From assembly GCA_018340375.1 (NCBI GenBank), contig JAFFJZ010000001.1, positions 51,266,001-51,330,000 on the forward strand: DNA of 64,000 bases. The letters run 5' to 3'. Below, in pieces: positions 22,886 through 33,632 of this stretch. Position numbers and translations under genes: made by a program. A model generated the notes under the pieces. It searched no databases and was not told the origin of the DNA. It worked only from the letters and a program-made list of their open reading frames with translations. The DNA comes from Gonatopus flavifemur. Taxonomy: Eukaryota; Arthropoda; Insecta; Hymenoptera; Dryinidae. The stretch's first letter is position 1. Every line of letters begins with the position of its first letter.

Positions 22886-23566
22886 GCTGAATTTTCCTAA
22901 TAGAGAACGATACAGAACGATACATTTTCTTCTATAGTGCTCAATGAGGTTTCTGAATACAGAATTTACAATGTTATGTCGTTATTCAATGATAGAATGT
23001 TATCGTTTCTCATCGTAGTCTTTAAAATTCATCATAAAATGTATGTTATATTATCGTTAAATTCCTATAGAAAAAGTACCACACTGAGAGAAAGGGTCTA
23101 TTCAAATATTCGAAAGCTAGGAAATTTAGTAACTGTAAATAAAAATTTAGTTGTGCTAGCTAAATTTTATTTCTCACGACTATATCTTTTATTCCCATTG
23201 AATGTACCATTTTATTCATATTTCAGACAGCTAGCCTTTTATTTACCCCAACTAGAGTCTAACTGGCGTAAAGAAAAATCTAGCTGCGGCAACTAACATT
23301 TAGTTGTCCCAACTAGGTAACTTTCTCTCAGTGCACTTACTCTGAAACACATAGACTATTTTTCTTTAAATAACTGCTACTTTCTCTATACAAATTCCAC
23401 GATAAACCCCCATATATCTTGTTTGATTACATAGAATACGATAAAGAACGATAGATTTCTATCTGTTAATAACGATATAATATTCTAAATTCCGTATTCA
23501 GAAACCTCATTGAAAACTAGAGAAAGAATGTATCGTTCTTTATTGAAAAAATTTAGCAGGGCATGT
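22886..23566. mobile_element. foldback element interrupted by a nested MITE
   Basis: The left arm (cctgctgaattttcctaata, gaacgatacagaacgataca, caatgaggtttctgaataca) is matched by the right arm read backwards (gtattcagaaacctcattg, gaatgtatcgttctttattg, aaatttagcagggc). The arms are about 130-160 bp. Between them sits the element 23082-23333 with its CA duplication, which accounts for much of the plus-strand frame at 22937-23296; that frame is therefore not a gene. Confidence 0.7.
23082..23333. mobile_element. MITE, CACTGAGAG...CTCTCAGTG, CA duplication
   Basis: Left end cactgagagaaagggtctat, right end ggtaactttctctcagtg, flanked by CA on both sides (23080-23081 and 23334-23335). Words such as agctgcggcaactaacattt are shared with 22463-22693. 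It is nested inside the foldback 22886-23566. Confidence 0.8.
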
Positions 23567-24718
23567 TCAATCCCTGATGAAAATGAAGCGCTAAAGCGTG
23601 ATGAAAGCGTGAACAAACTCATCTAGGTGTAATTCAGAAGGGAATTGGAAAATTTGCATGCTCCATTTGTTCCAATATCCGCATATTGGACATGATCGTT
23701 TTTCCCTAGGAATTTTTTTTTATGAATGATCAAAATACTCTTGTTGAATAGAAATCAAAAGAGTAGCAGTTTTTAATGAATTTTCATGAAGCCTACAATG
23801 GAAAATTTCTATCGTAACATTACTATAAATTCAGGTGAAGTAATTGATGCATAGAAGCGTTGAGAATTCTCCGTACTCTTCCGGAAATTTGCTGCAAAGC
23901 ACTGGTAAAATTCCCAAAAAATAGTTCGAAATTTTCCGTTGAATTCATGGAACATTTCATACACATATATCGAAAATTGATTTCTCATCTTAGGATTGAT
24001 ATTTTCTGTTGGCTGTATATAGGAAAATTCTACCTATTTTTTTACAGTGTATACCAATTTTTTTCTCTCATTTTAACCCGAATGAAAATGGTTCTTGAAA
24101 GTGTTTTTCAACAAGCTAATAAGACGGTGCATGAAGATTATCATGACGTAGGTGTTATGAAACACTATGTTCGCTGACCTGAATCGATTGAGGTTAATAC
24201 TGAACGCAAGGCAGCTGTTCACTTCTCCTCGATGATTCGCTGACTTACAGGTGTATCACTTCAGGATCGATTCGGATCCTACAACAATTTCTGCGTTCAT
24301 TAACTTTCACTTCCTTCCATTTCACTGTTCTGAAATTTATGTATTGAAAATCCAATACAATCTTAACATTTATAAACATACACATGCACACATAATGTTG
24401 GCAACAATGACGACGTAACTTTAAAATGACAATATCATTTCAGCCTGTGTCGATGGTCATTTTCAACAACGAATCACTGGCGGACAATGAGAAAATGTGT
24501 CAGCTAATGTGGATTAAATATTGGATTGATCGTACTTAGCTTTAGTCGAGATTCATATACTGAGTGTTTCATAATGCACTAAAAAAACTTCACAGGCGTT
24601 ATTCTGCGATCGAGATGCAATAATTTCCCGTATTGAACATTTTTTTTTGGCCGTAGTTTTTCAGATTTTCTCAAAAATCCAAATCACTTGAAAGCACTGT
24701 ATGCTACATACTTAAGCC
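23567..24718. other. no gene recognised
   Basis: A plus-strand frame of 105 codons (23860-24177) has no recognisable domain. The stretch 24165-24300 (gttcgctgacctgaatcgat, ggatcgattcggatcc) is slightly less AT-rich. Confidence 0.45.
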
Positions 24719-24943
24719 TGATACTATTCGCTGAGTTAGAGAAAGGCGGATCTCTGGGAAAAAATTGAAGTATTCTATCATTTTTCAATCCAAAGTTGTA
24801 GCGATTTGAAATAATTGGCCTCCCAGCCAATCATAATCCAGCGACTTCAAATAATTATAGCTCCCAAACAAAGAATACCAGGATAATTAAAGTTTCTTTC
24901 ATAGATCCACCGCTTTCCAACTTAGCGAACGGCGTTTGGCTGA
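24719..24943. repeat. decayed foldback
   Basis: attcgctgagttagagaaag and gcggatctctgggaaa at the left are matched inversely by tttcatagatccaccgctt and ccaacttagcgaacgg at the right. The centre contains ttgaaataattggcctccc and tcaaataattatagctccc, two related words. No gene. Confidence 0.5.
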
Positions 24944-26528
24944 AGTAAGTACTACACAATGCTTTTGAGTGATTTGGATTGGAAAACAAAATCCAAAAAT
25001 GCTCATACCTCAAAAACTAAGCCTAAAAACATATGAAGTTATTTCAGAAGATTCTGAAACACCCGATATACGAATTGGCAAACATAAAAACAACTATTCG
25101 TCAAAATTTATGTCTACAAATTCCAGTATATTCATATTCGATGTGAATTGTTCGCATTTCATTCATCTTGTACATTTAATCCTAGTCAGGTTTTCAAGAG
25201 ATACACCAGATTCTGAAAAACCTTGTTAGATTCCTGTGGAATATCGAATCAATCTAATGATAATTTTCAATCGGATGTTATTTCCAATTCGCGAAGATAG
25301 ATTATAACAAACTCTGCCTTCGAGTTTCTGTATGAAATGCATAAACAAAGTTCTTTCAAGTCGCATGTGATAATAACATGTTATGATCCATGAAGAAAAT
25401 TGCTTCCAAAATTTATCTCTTAAACATAAATCATTAATTTTTATAATTCCCTATTCGAACCTTTCATCCGCAAGTCTTTTGATCTTCACGTAAAAATGTA
25501 ATTTAAAGACATGAGTTTCACACACTACACAACATGAACGTACTATATATCTTGTTCGAATAATATTGAAAAGTATCATATTCATAAATTTCGAGGAATA
25601 TGTTTTCTCTTCTCTGTGTAATGATTTTTAGATTTTCCCTTCATTTCGTATATTATGATCGTGTATTCGCGTGAACACATACACGCACAATCCGAGTAGA
25701 TGGGGTACATAATGAAATTCGTAGGCAGCATTCTATAGGCACTATTTATGTCTGCCAGTGCGTATTTACACGTGTGGACGTGCGATGAGGTTCGTTCCCT
25801 CCTTTCAAGGCGAGAACATATGACCTGGCGATATTAACCCATAACCGTAGAATATTCACCGGAATAAGTTCCCGATTCTCCTTCAACGTAATTCCTTAAC
25901 CTCTTGCGAGGATTAGTTCTCATTTTTTGTTGTCTATCCATTGGTATCTGTAGGATTCATCATCCTCGATGCAATAGCTTTTATTGAGTTCTATGAATCG
26001 ATTTATCGAATCGTCACTTTGAAACATAAAATTATGAGAATTCTGTCTTATATTGATTCATAAAAGATGTGAATTGAATTGTAGCTTTGATCGTGCTTAA
26101 ATTGGATATCGTTTATTCTATTTCATCATTGATATTGATAATGTAACGGAGATATCTCAAGCTAGGACGGATCATTATCTTTTTCCTTCTTTTTATGAAT
26201 TGAAACTTCCAAATTCATTGTCGATGTTGCTGAATCTTCATGATGTACAATCGGTGTAACGAGTCCGTTGAATTCTAACTGAAATGTCTTTATATAATAT
26301 GCGTTATTGCTTTTTAAAAATATTAAAAATTCATTAATAACAACGTATTCAAAGATATTTCCGTTAGAACTGTAAATGGACTTGTTACACCGACTGTACA
26401 TACGATCACATGAAACTTGTCGTTTCAAATTCCCCCAGTGAAAATGACCCCTACATATATCATACATGATCTCAGCCATGTATGTCCCCTGATCAGTCCA
26501 TATATGTCCCCTATATAATAGATATGTG
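24944..26528. other. no gene recognised
   Basis: Short frames only (24969-25229 plus, 26162-26479 minus). 25700-25920 is somewhat less AT-rich. 26490-26525 contains two copies of tatatgtcccct, probably an edge of the CATATATG-type repeat described below. Confidence 0.45.
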
Positions 26529-26646
26529 CATGCAAAAAAATAATTCGATGTGGCAGCTAAAAATTAGCTGCCATAGCTAATTTTCGTGGTTGCAGATATT
26601 TGGATAGCGAAAAGAATAGCTATGATAGCGATTTTTCTTTGCAATC

Positions 26647-27017
26647 CCCTAGTAAAAAACGAACATATATGACTCATACATAATCCATACATAATACATA
26701 TAAAATTCATATATGATTCATATATGAAAATGCATAGAATCATATACAATCCATATTTAATTCATATGTGATCCATATATGATCATATATGACTCATATA
26801 TAATCCATATACGGTAGATATTTCATATGTGACAGAATTTTTTCACATGTATGGGAAAGTCTTGCATTGAAAGTTCATATATGGATTTCGTATGGACCAT
26901 ACATGGTCATATACGGATTCAATATGGATTGCGTATGAATTATATATGGTCATATATGACCATGTATGGTTTCTATATGCTTTATGTATGTTCTTATATG
27001 ATTCATTTTTACAGTGT
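26647..27017. mobile_element. CATATATG-rich foldback element, CCCTAGTAAAAA end
   Basis: It starts ccctagtaaaaaacgaacat and ends ttcttatatgattcattttt followed by acagtg. Nearly the whole interior is made of variants of catatatgactcatata on both strands, so it can fold on itself over its full length. A closer second copy is at 52951-53766; wording such as cagaatttttt...gggaaagtcttgcat is shared and was used there to read empty sites. The minus-strand frame 26564-26749 reads the repeat and is not a gene. Confidence 0.65.
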
Positions 27018-27081
27018 TTCGCTGTACTAGCTTGAAAGAATCGCTAAAAGAACAACCAACCGAGTGAAAAAAAAATTCATT

Positions 27082-27152
27082 GGATAGGGGAGGGCCGATT
27101 CCGCAATCTTTCGGTTACTAACTCAAGCTGCTAGCGCTTAAGCCACCCTACC
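27082..27152 (-). repeat. tRNA-like sequence (decayed tRNA or SINE head)
   Basis: Read on the minus strand it begins ggtagggtggcttaagcgct and ends ggccctcccctatcc. The first seven bases can pair with ccctatc near the end (one G-T pair), giving an acceptor stem. gct...agc can form a short D stem, and tagtaa lies where the anticodon loop would be (AGT, threonine-like), but one side of the anticodon stem and the TpsiC arm are damaged. A complete tRNA gene is unlikely. A tRNA pseudogene or the head of a tRNA-derived SINE is more probable. Confidence 0.45.
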
Positions 27153-27428
27153 GATTGAATTTCTTTGTTATAATAATACAGATAGCTTCAGCGGAATGTT
27201 CCAAATTTAATTTTGCAAAACTGCATGTGAACAAATAATTATTCTAGAGGTCAAATATTTCGTTATTGGGGTTGTTGAACATTTTTTGACCCTCAAAATG
27301 TCTATGCATTTGTCAAATGTTCATTGAATTCACATTGAATGTTAAGCGGCCATCTTATTCTCTTCGGGTATGCACTACAGCTAGCAACATTTCTTCTGCG
27401 ATCATTTTTTGTCGGTGCACAAAAGCTA

Positions 27429-27694
27429 CACTGAGAAAACAGATATCTTGAAAAATACCATAATTTATGGATTTTCAGCGCTGGTCTGACCCGAGTCGGA
27501 ATATTCACTTGCATGAATCTCTAAAAGTACCATAATTTCTTGGACTTTTTAAAATAAGTATGGTACCTTCCGTATAAAAGTCCAAGACATTATGGTACTT
27601 TAGGAGGTTTTTTCAGGTGAATATTTAGACTCGGTCAGACAAGCGCAGAAAATCCATAAATTATGGTACTTTTTAAGATACCTTTTTCTCCGTG
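27429..27694. mobile_element. MITE with near full-length palindrome, TA duplication
   Basis: Left end cactgagaaaacagatatct, right end aagatacctttttctccgtg, TA on both flanks (27427-27428 and 27695-27696). The arms pair almost to the centre: ccataatttatggattttca with aaaatccataaattatgg, ggtctgacccgagtcgg with ctcggtcagac, and agtccaagacattatggtac with taccataatttcttggac. Length 266 bp. No gene; the frames crossing it are shadows. Confidence 0.85.
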
Positions 27695-27974
27695 TATGTT
27701 AGTACATATAGCTACAATGATAGCTGCAGTAGCGCAAAGCACTCAGCACACAAGTTTTTGCTGTCACTGCGAATTCATTTTTTTCCGTGTGGATCATATA
27801 TGAATTCACATATTCTTCCATACATAAATTCAAACACATTCATATATGAATTCAGATATTTTCATAGACACCCACACAGTACAAAGAAAAATTCCTTCAG
27901 AGTTTACTTCTACAAATGTTGAATGAGCTTGGCCAGAATCACTTTGAGTGGAAGAAAACCTGTTTCGAAGTGGA

Positions 27975-28080
27975 TTCTTAGAAAGTTCCCCCAGTGGGGA
28001 TTGAACTCGGGTTCTGCGAGTGAGAGTCAAGGTTTCTATTACATCGGCGGATCTCAAAAAATGATACCTCCACTCCCGAA
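27975..28080 (-). repeat. possible tRNA-derived SINE remnant
   Basis: On the minus strand the sequence reads ...cttgactctcactcgcagaa, then cccgagttcaatccccactg. The word gagttcaatccc resembles the pol III B box (GGTTCRANNCC), and the preceding sequence has the layout of a tRNA 3' half. No convincing A box is seen. The minus-strand frame 27830-28087 covers it and is not a gene. Confidence 0.35.
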
Positions 28081-28084
28081 GTGC

Positions 28085-28330
28085 CATTTATTGTGATCAT
28101 CGTGATGGGAGTTTGAAAATTTCGTTCCATGAAATATAGCTTAATCGATTCAGAATCTTCCGAAATGAAAATTGAATAGCACTTGAGAGGAACTTTTTTT
28201 CAAAAGCGCACCTTCAAAATTTACTAAGTGCTAGAGCAAATCGATGGAAAATTTCGAAAATTTGTCCCTATGGAATATAGAACAATTGATTCGGAATCTT
28301 CTGAAACAAAAAGTGAATAGGTCGTAGGAG
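28085..28330. repeat. old ~140-bp tandem duplication
   Basis: ttgaaaatttcgttccatga, aatatagcttaatcgattca, gaatcttccgaaatg at 28110-28165 recur as tttgtccctatggaat, atatagaacaattgattcgg, aatcttctgaaaca at 28258-28310. Two diverged direct copies without visible terminal repeats. Confidence 0.5.
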
Positions 28331-28724
28331 AGGCGTTTAGATTTTTCCTTTCAATCACATTACACCAATATCAAACAAATATTTAATACATGAAATCGAA
28401 ATCATATATTAATTTTCATAACCACCAACAATTCGAATATCATGTATGGAATCACGATGAAAATCATATATGGAACAACTTCATGCAGCATAACATATAT
28501 GGGAAAAGACTTCACCCTAACAGCAAAATGCTGAACAAATATGCAGCAAAGTATTGAAAACGTACAACAGTTTGAAGCAATATGCAGGGACGTTGCGTCG
28601 CCAAATGCGTAACAATATGCTGTGAATCTAAGATTTAAGCTTGAGTTTTTATCGTGTTGCTGGGGGTTGCTGGAAACCTGATAAACAACTTAAGAGCAAC
28701 TATTGCACAGCGATTTTGGTTGTA

Positions 28725-28856
28725 TGAGCATATATGACTGGAGATTCAAACCATATATAATCAAATCTTCATATATGACTCATATATGAATTATATAGGG
28801 GTCATATATGGATTATATAGGAGGTATGATTTATTTTCACTAAGGGACCTGCATCT
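28725..28856. repeat. truncated CATATATG-type element
   Basis: Several catatatgact and tatatgaattatatagg words, ending gatttattttcactaaggg, which matches the right end tgattcattttcactaggg of the copy at 52951-53766. The left half is missing. Confidence 0.5.
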
Positions 28857-28942
28857 TCCGATCGAGCCAATCTTATGAAGTATTCTGTTTTCCATTCGAG
28901 AAACAGATAATTACTAGTTTATTCAGGATTTCATATGAGTTT

Positions 28943-30235
28943 TAACACATGGGCTGAGAAGTCCCGGGCCTAACACATAGATGGCGCGAATTTTACTGCA
29001 TTCACCTGTTTTCCAGTTAGTATCAACCTTCAAAAGACAGCTGTCAAAATTTCATGATATTCTATTCATTAGTTTGTGAGTTATTGTACTAAGAGTGACA
29101 TTACTTCGGTTATTTTTGAAACAATGGATCAAAAACAATCTCGTGTTTTAATTTGACACTGCTTCTTGATGGGAAAAAATACGGTTCAAGCGAAGCAATA
29201 GCTTGAGAAGTGTTATGGGAACTCCGCTCCATCAGAAACCACAATAAAACGTTGGTTTGCTGACTTCAAACGTGGTCGTAAAGACACCGATGATGCAGAA
29301 CGCAGTGGACGTCCAAATGAGGCGGTAACACCAGAAAACATAAAAAAAATCCACAAAATCGTTTTGAGTGATCGAAAAGTGAAGTTGCGTGAGTAAGCTG
29401 ACATCGTACGAATATTAAAATAACGTGTCGGCTTCATATCGCATGATCATTCAACTATGAGAAAGCTCTGTTCGAAGTGGGTGTCGCGTTTGTTCATTGT
29501 TGACAAAAACAAGAACGCGTTGATGCTCCTGAGCAGTGTTTGGCCATGTTTCAACGTAACAAGCCGGAATTTTTGCGTCGATATGTTACAATGGATGAAA
29601 CATGGATTCATCACTTGACTCCGGGATCAAAACGATCGTCATCTGACCGGACAGCCACTGGTGAACCTCGTCCAAAGCGTCCAAAAGTACAAGAATCGGC
29701 TGGAAAGATTATGGCCTCGGTATTTTGGGATGTGCGTGGTGTAATATTCATCGACTACCTTGAGAAGGGAAATACCATCAACAGTGAATATTATATCACA
29801 TTATTGGAGCGTTTGAAGGCCGAAATTGCAAAGAAACAACCACATGTGGCGAAGAAAAAAATTTCATTTCATCAAGACAACGTCACCATGTCACAAGTTC
29901 ATCAAAACAATGGCAAAACTACATGAAGTAAACCTCGAATTGCTTCCACATCCACTGTATCCGCCAGATTTGGCTCTCAGCGACTACTGGCTGTTCGCAG
30001 ACCTGAAAAAAATGCTCGCCGGTAAGAAATTTTGCCCGAATAAAGAGGTTATCGCTAAAACTGACGCCTATTTTGAGGCAAAAGATAAATCGTTCTACAA
30101 AAGTGGTATTGAAATGTTAGAGCGGCGCTGGAATGATTGAGTTGTTCTTGATGGAGATTACGTTGATGAATAAAGCTAATTTCGAACAAAAAACACCGTG
30201 TTCTCTTTGTTAGGCCTGGGACTTTCCAAATTATA
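28943..30235 (+). mobile_element. decayed mariner element, irritans type
   Basis: Terminal inverted repeats: gagaagtcccgggcctaaca near 28955-28974 and tgttaggcctgggactttcc at 30209-30227. The first bases after TA at 28943-28944 (acacatgggctgagaagtcc) line up with the ends known for irritans-subfamily mariners such as Himar1. The right outermost bases are decayed and the TA there (30232-30235) is ambiguous. The single gene inside is a disabled transposase (29124-30173). Size of about 1.29 kb is normal for mariner. Confidence 0.85.
29124..30173 (+). pseudogene. mariner transposase pseudogene (irritans subfamily)
   Basis: The product would cut and paste the element through its terminal repeats using a DD34D catalytic triad. 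Start ATG at 29124 opens MDQKQSRVLI, then in-frame stops follow at 29154 (TGA), 29199 (TAG), 29394 (TAA) and 29421 (TAA). A frameshift lies near 29500-29512, another near 29880-29890, and a TGA replaces a codon just before the end (about 30138); the natural stop is TAA at 30171. Catalytic aspartates are still readable: TMDET (29594), HQDN (29876) and PDLALSD (29982), with 34 residues between the second and third. The segments TATGEPRPKRPK and SAGKIMASVFWD are typical of this family. With at least five stops and two shifts it cannot make active enzyme. Confidence 0.9.
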
Positions 30236-31336
30236 CAGAGAACATTTTGTAGTAAGAATTAATATATTTATATCGTAACGGTAGGGTAAACTTCATTGTG
30301 GAGAAAAGAACCATCAGTATGCGACAGATTACCACAACTCTTGTTGAATTCAATTAGCGGGGTAATGAGAAAATACAAAGTTATAGTTCCTATCGTCATA
30401 ATCGTCATGTCTAATAATCTTGAATATGAGCTTTTCTCTGTGCACGCTTTTCATCCTTCATTTCATATTCAATAGAATATTCACGTGCATGGATTAAATT
30501 TTCGAATTTCAAAACTGCAGATCAACATCAGAAATCTTCTAAAATTGAGAATTGCTTCAATGGCTATCAAAAGAAATCCATCAGGTGTTGAGTGAAAGGG
30601 AGAGATGAAGTAAAAATAATGATCATCGTTTGAGAGCATTTAATATGGTTCGATGAACGTTGTTGTTTCAAGTCGCCATGGAACGTATTATATATCAACT
30701 CGGAGAACGTGAGCATCTTTAACAGGGTAACCCCGAAAGTGTTTCATCTTTCTCCTGTTGCTGGAAAAACAATCGCAGACTAGTTGCAATGTGAGCAAGC
30801 GAGAAAATGCCACAGCCTACACTGCATCGTTAGAGATTTTCACGGTGTACATAACATTCGTATATATAAATGATTGTATGTAGGTACACATGCACGCAGC
30901 CTGTAGGACAACATATGCAAAGCTCGACCAAATCCGTGACCCGTCGACCGTGTACATCCCTCGTTAGGATGGTTGTTACTAAGGGTAGAGAACTGTTTCG
31001 AGGGACCGTACCTATAAGAAATACGTCTGGATCCTAGTTGCTACGAGACACTGAAAATTCATACATACATATTATTATAGGAAAAGAGGTGTATCTCGAA
31101 ACACCGATTTATCTGCTTCACAATTTTCTTATACTCGAAATGTTTTCTTGTTCCATAGTCGAAATGGATATACACTTGGAATAATATGAAAAGTGAAAAA
31201 CACGAGTCTGTGAGAGACTAACGAAAGAATTTTATATCAAATGTCAAGGCAAATGGAATGGAAGATGAGATATCATAGGAGGAAAGATAATTTTTATATT
31301 TGTAATTCAGCACACATTTAATATTTAGGGAGAATA
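30236..31336. other. no gene recognised
   Basis: No frame of note. 30840-31020 is less AT-rich, with acatatgcaaagctcgacc and ccgtgacccgtcgaccgtg-like words, possibly regulatory. Nothing else seen. Confidence 0.4.
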
Positions 31337-31506
31337 CACTGAGAAAAAACTGTAGCTGAAAACGAGCCCGAGAACATTTTTGTAGTTACTGTCGACATAT
31401 TTCCCATCAAAGTAGCTATGAGAATCGCTGTAATAATGAAAATACAGCTACAGTGACTGAAAACTGTACTCGGGCTCATTTTCAGTTACAGTTTCTTCTC
31501 TCACTG
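31337..31506. mobile_element. MITE, CACTGAGAAAAAA ends, TA duplication
   Basis: Left end cactgagaaaaaactgtagc followed by tgaaaacgagcccgag; right end ctcgggctcattttcagtta then cagtttcttctctcactg. The arms match over about 36 bp. TA flanks both sides (31335-31336 and 31507-31508). Near the loop gctatgagaatcgctgta and acagctacagtg give more pairing. Length 170 bp. Confidence 0.8.
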
Positions 31507-32571
31507 TAAGAATTCAGATAATGAGAGTTGAATTTGTCTAAAAGATATCTTATGTAGATGTTTTAAGTATTATTTGAATACAATCTAATTGGAATGAATG
31601 TCCAGAATTGTATATCACTTGTATATAAATTGTATTCATTTATATACAAAGTGTATATAATTTTGAACACTGTTTTCACATGGAAAGCATTGATATTGCA
31701 TCATTCGAGCTGTTTTTTTTTTGCATCATCTTCAATATCCACATCTCATCGGGTATAAAGTCTCAATAAATCTTTGTAACTCCCCGGAAATAGTTCGCTG
31801 CTGTGAAAGTTTTTGAATTCATTGAGAACTTTTCTTTTTTCCGCAGTTTATTCCATTATTTAAGTGTCGGATAATAAAGTAACGTAATTGAGAGAATGTA
31901 TGAGATAAATATCGATTTCTAATTCTGATCAATTTATGATCGTTAACTTGATCAATGTATACTGAACCATATATCTGTTTTCGTTTATCTATCGATTCAT
32001 TTAAAAACCGAACGACTAATCGCTATAATTCATTCCTCATGGTATAAGCCTCGTGCATTACTCTTGCTGGAAATAACTACGTGCAATAAGAAGAATGTAT
32101 TTTGCTATTTCATAGATAGCATGAAATTTAATTCTTCAGATCACGTGAAATACGCGAGCTGTGAAAACAAAAGGAAGGAAGTTAAATGTACTTATTTATA
32201 TAGTTTCCTCTTGATTGCTTCAAGTCAGCGTTTTATCACAGACCAAAGTGTTTTGCTATTTCTTCTTCTCAAAAATGATCCCATGGAATGGTTGAAATGT
32301 TCCCTAGAAACATGCTTGTTGAGAATGAGTTGAAGTATCGAGGAATAAATCTACAATGCCTTTTTGTGTTCGGTATCTTGTTATGGGGCCAATTTCGATT
32401 TCTTACTTGTATTCAATAACACATCTGGAAATCTTATACTTGAAAAAAAAATTCTTCACAATTATTCATTGACCATCAAAGCAACAGGAATAAAAAGCAT
32501 ACGAAGATTTCTATACAGAGAATAACAGAAATTTTGCACCTTATTCCTTCTTGATATGAAAATCATAACCA
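31507..32571. other. no gene recognised
   Basis: 31605-31670 has an AT-rich inverted word cluster (tatatcacttgtatataaat / atttatatacaaagtgtata). A plus-strand frame of 89 codons (32064-32333) has no known domain. Confidence 0.4.
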
Positions 32572-32758
32572 CACGGAGAAAAGTATACGGTACGGGTTCC
32601 TATGGAGAATAGTTATTTGGTGACTGCCCTGCTGAAAATTCCAGGTGGAAACGGACAGAAAGTTGTTGTTAAGCTTTCCACGGTTTCTGCCCCAGGTAAT
32701 CCAAACTCACAAATTTTCGACCCGATTTGGTCCGGAATCGCTGAATTGGAACATCCTG

Positions 32759-32866
32759 CACGGAAAAGAATGTTCAGCTGTGTCAGCTGGATTCTAGCTA
32801 TCATAGCTAGATATTTCGCTGCAGCAGCTAAAATTCAGCTGGTACAGCCAAACATTTTTTTCCGTG
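32759..32866. mobile_element. 108-bp nested MITE, TG duplication
   Basis: Left end cacggaaaagaatgttcagc, right end aaacatttttttccgtg, TG on both sides (32757-32758 and 32867-32868). Inside, gctgtgtcagc, gctatcatagc and gctgcagcagc are units of the GCT-N5-AGC type. Removing it rejoins gaacatcc(tg) with tcagaacctgg of the host element. Confidence 0.8.
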
Positions 32867-33110
32867 TGTCAGAACCTGGCAGGGGAGTTTTGGTCAGTTT
32901 TTGACTGGATATCACAGTCTGTGAATTCCAAACAGAACCGTACCAAGAAATTTCTGCCAGTTTTTGACAGGATATTCCGAGTTGGTAATTCCGGGCCAAA
33001 TCTAGTGGAAAGTTTATCAGTTTTTGCCATGATTACCTGGCAAAGAAACCGTTCAAATGCTGATAACAATCAAGGTTAACAATATAAGGAGACGTAAAAT
33101 CTTGAAATTT

Positions 33111-33458
33111 TGGAAAAGCGATATAAGAAATTCAATGACCGAGTCAAGGCTAAACAATTTATCTATTATGTGCATCGAATCGGATTTATTAAAAGAAATA
33201 GATTTCAATGATTTGATTAATGACTTTTCGGCTAAAAAATGTCGTAAAAAACTGTTCAATCAAAGTGGAAAATGAATTTTAAAACGAATATGTATATATG
33301 TATTTATTAGTTCCCTTTTTAGAATAACTTGATTTCATTTTGTTTAAGTAACCTTTTTGAAAAAATATATGAAAATCTTAACGATTTTTCACAAAGAAGC
33401 CCTTTTGCAGGAGGCTCTGGGCTCGGGCCCGGCGTCGCCTGCCTTAAAGACTACCCTG
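33111..33458 (+). pseudogene. 3' fragment of a hAT-type transposase with its element end
   Basis: The frame open from 33057 to 33275 contains, from about 33111, a segment with KSDIRNSMTESRLNNLSIMC, then IES, and a tail DLINDFSAKKCRKK. This is the C-terminal end of the hAT dimerisation region as found in ZMYM1-like transposase-derived proteins, recognised from general family knowledge. The catalytic part and N-terminus are absent. Downstream, 33408-33458 is GC-rich (ggctctgggctcgggcccgg) and ends ttaaagactaccctg, which could be the right CAG-type end of the original hAT element. The 5' end is lost, so no target duplication can be tested. It is inside the CACGGAG-ended element 32572-33632. Confidence 0.6.
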
Positions 33459-33632
33459 GTAAGGAGTCCCATTCAGAATCGAAGTGAGTAAGATAAACTG
33501 TTTGAGTTACCACGGAAACGATAGGTTAACATCGTCATGATCACTCATCGCGAGTCATCACTCATTTCCTATTCTAAGGTCACAATGAGAACTAGGGCGA
33601 ATGGTAATCAATACCATACACTTTTCTCCGTG

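Larger units (their letters stand above)
26529..27789. mobile_element. GCT-N5-AGC-type foldback split by later insertions
   Basis: The left end catgcaaaaaaataattcga continues gtggcagctaaaaattagct. The right end, read backwards, is cacggaaaaaaatgaattcg followed by cagtgacagcaaaaac, a clear inverted partner. TG flanks both ends (26527-26528 and 27790-27791). The interior is interrupted by a CATATATG element (26647-27017), a tRNA-like sequence (27082-27152) and a MITE (27429-27694). No coding frame survives. The pairing of the two ends across 1.2 kb is inferred from sequence match and the shared duplication. Confidence 0.6.
32572..33632. mobile_element. composite CACGGAG-ended element, CA duplication
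   Basis: The left end cacggagaaaagtatacggt matches the reverse of the right end (accatacacttttctccgtg). CA flanks both (32570-32571 and 33633-33634). Inner words ttccaggtggaaacggacag, tgccccaggtaatcc, gatttggtccggaat pair with gtaattccgggccaaatc, gattacctggcaaagaaacc further in, showing a foldback body. It carries a nested MITE (32759-32866) and a hAT transposase tail (33111-33458). The plus-strand frame 32602-32904 reads the foldback and the nested MITE and is not a gene. Confidence 0.7.

Noticed and set aside
26640..27020. Direct repeats of catatatga words as a CRISPR array or satellite
   Set aside because: The words are irregular, occur on both strands without unique spacers, and the unit has transposon-like ends seen again at 52951-53766.
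27082..27152. Functional tRNA-Thr gene
   Set aside because: The anticodon stem and TpsiC arm are damaged; only the acceptor stem and part of the D arm hold.
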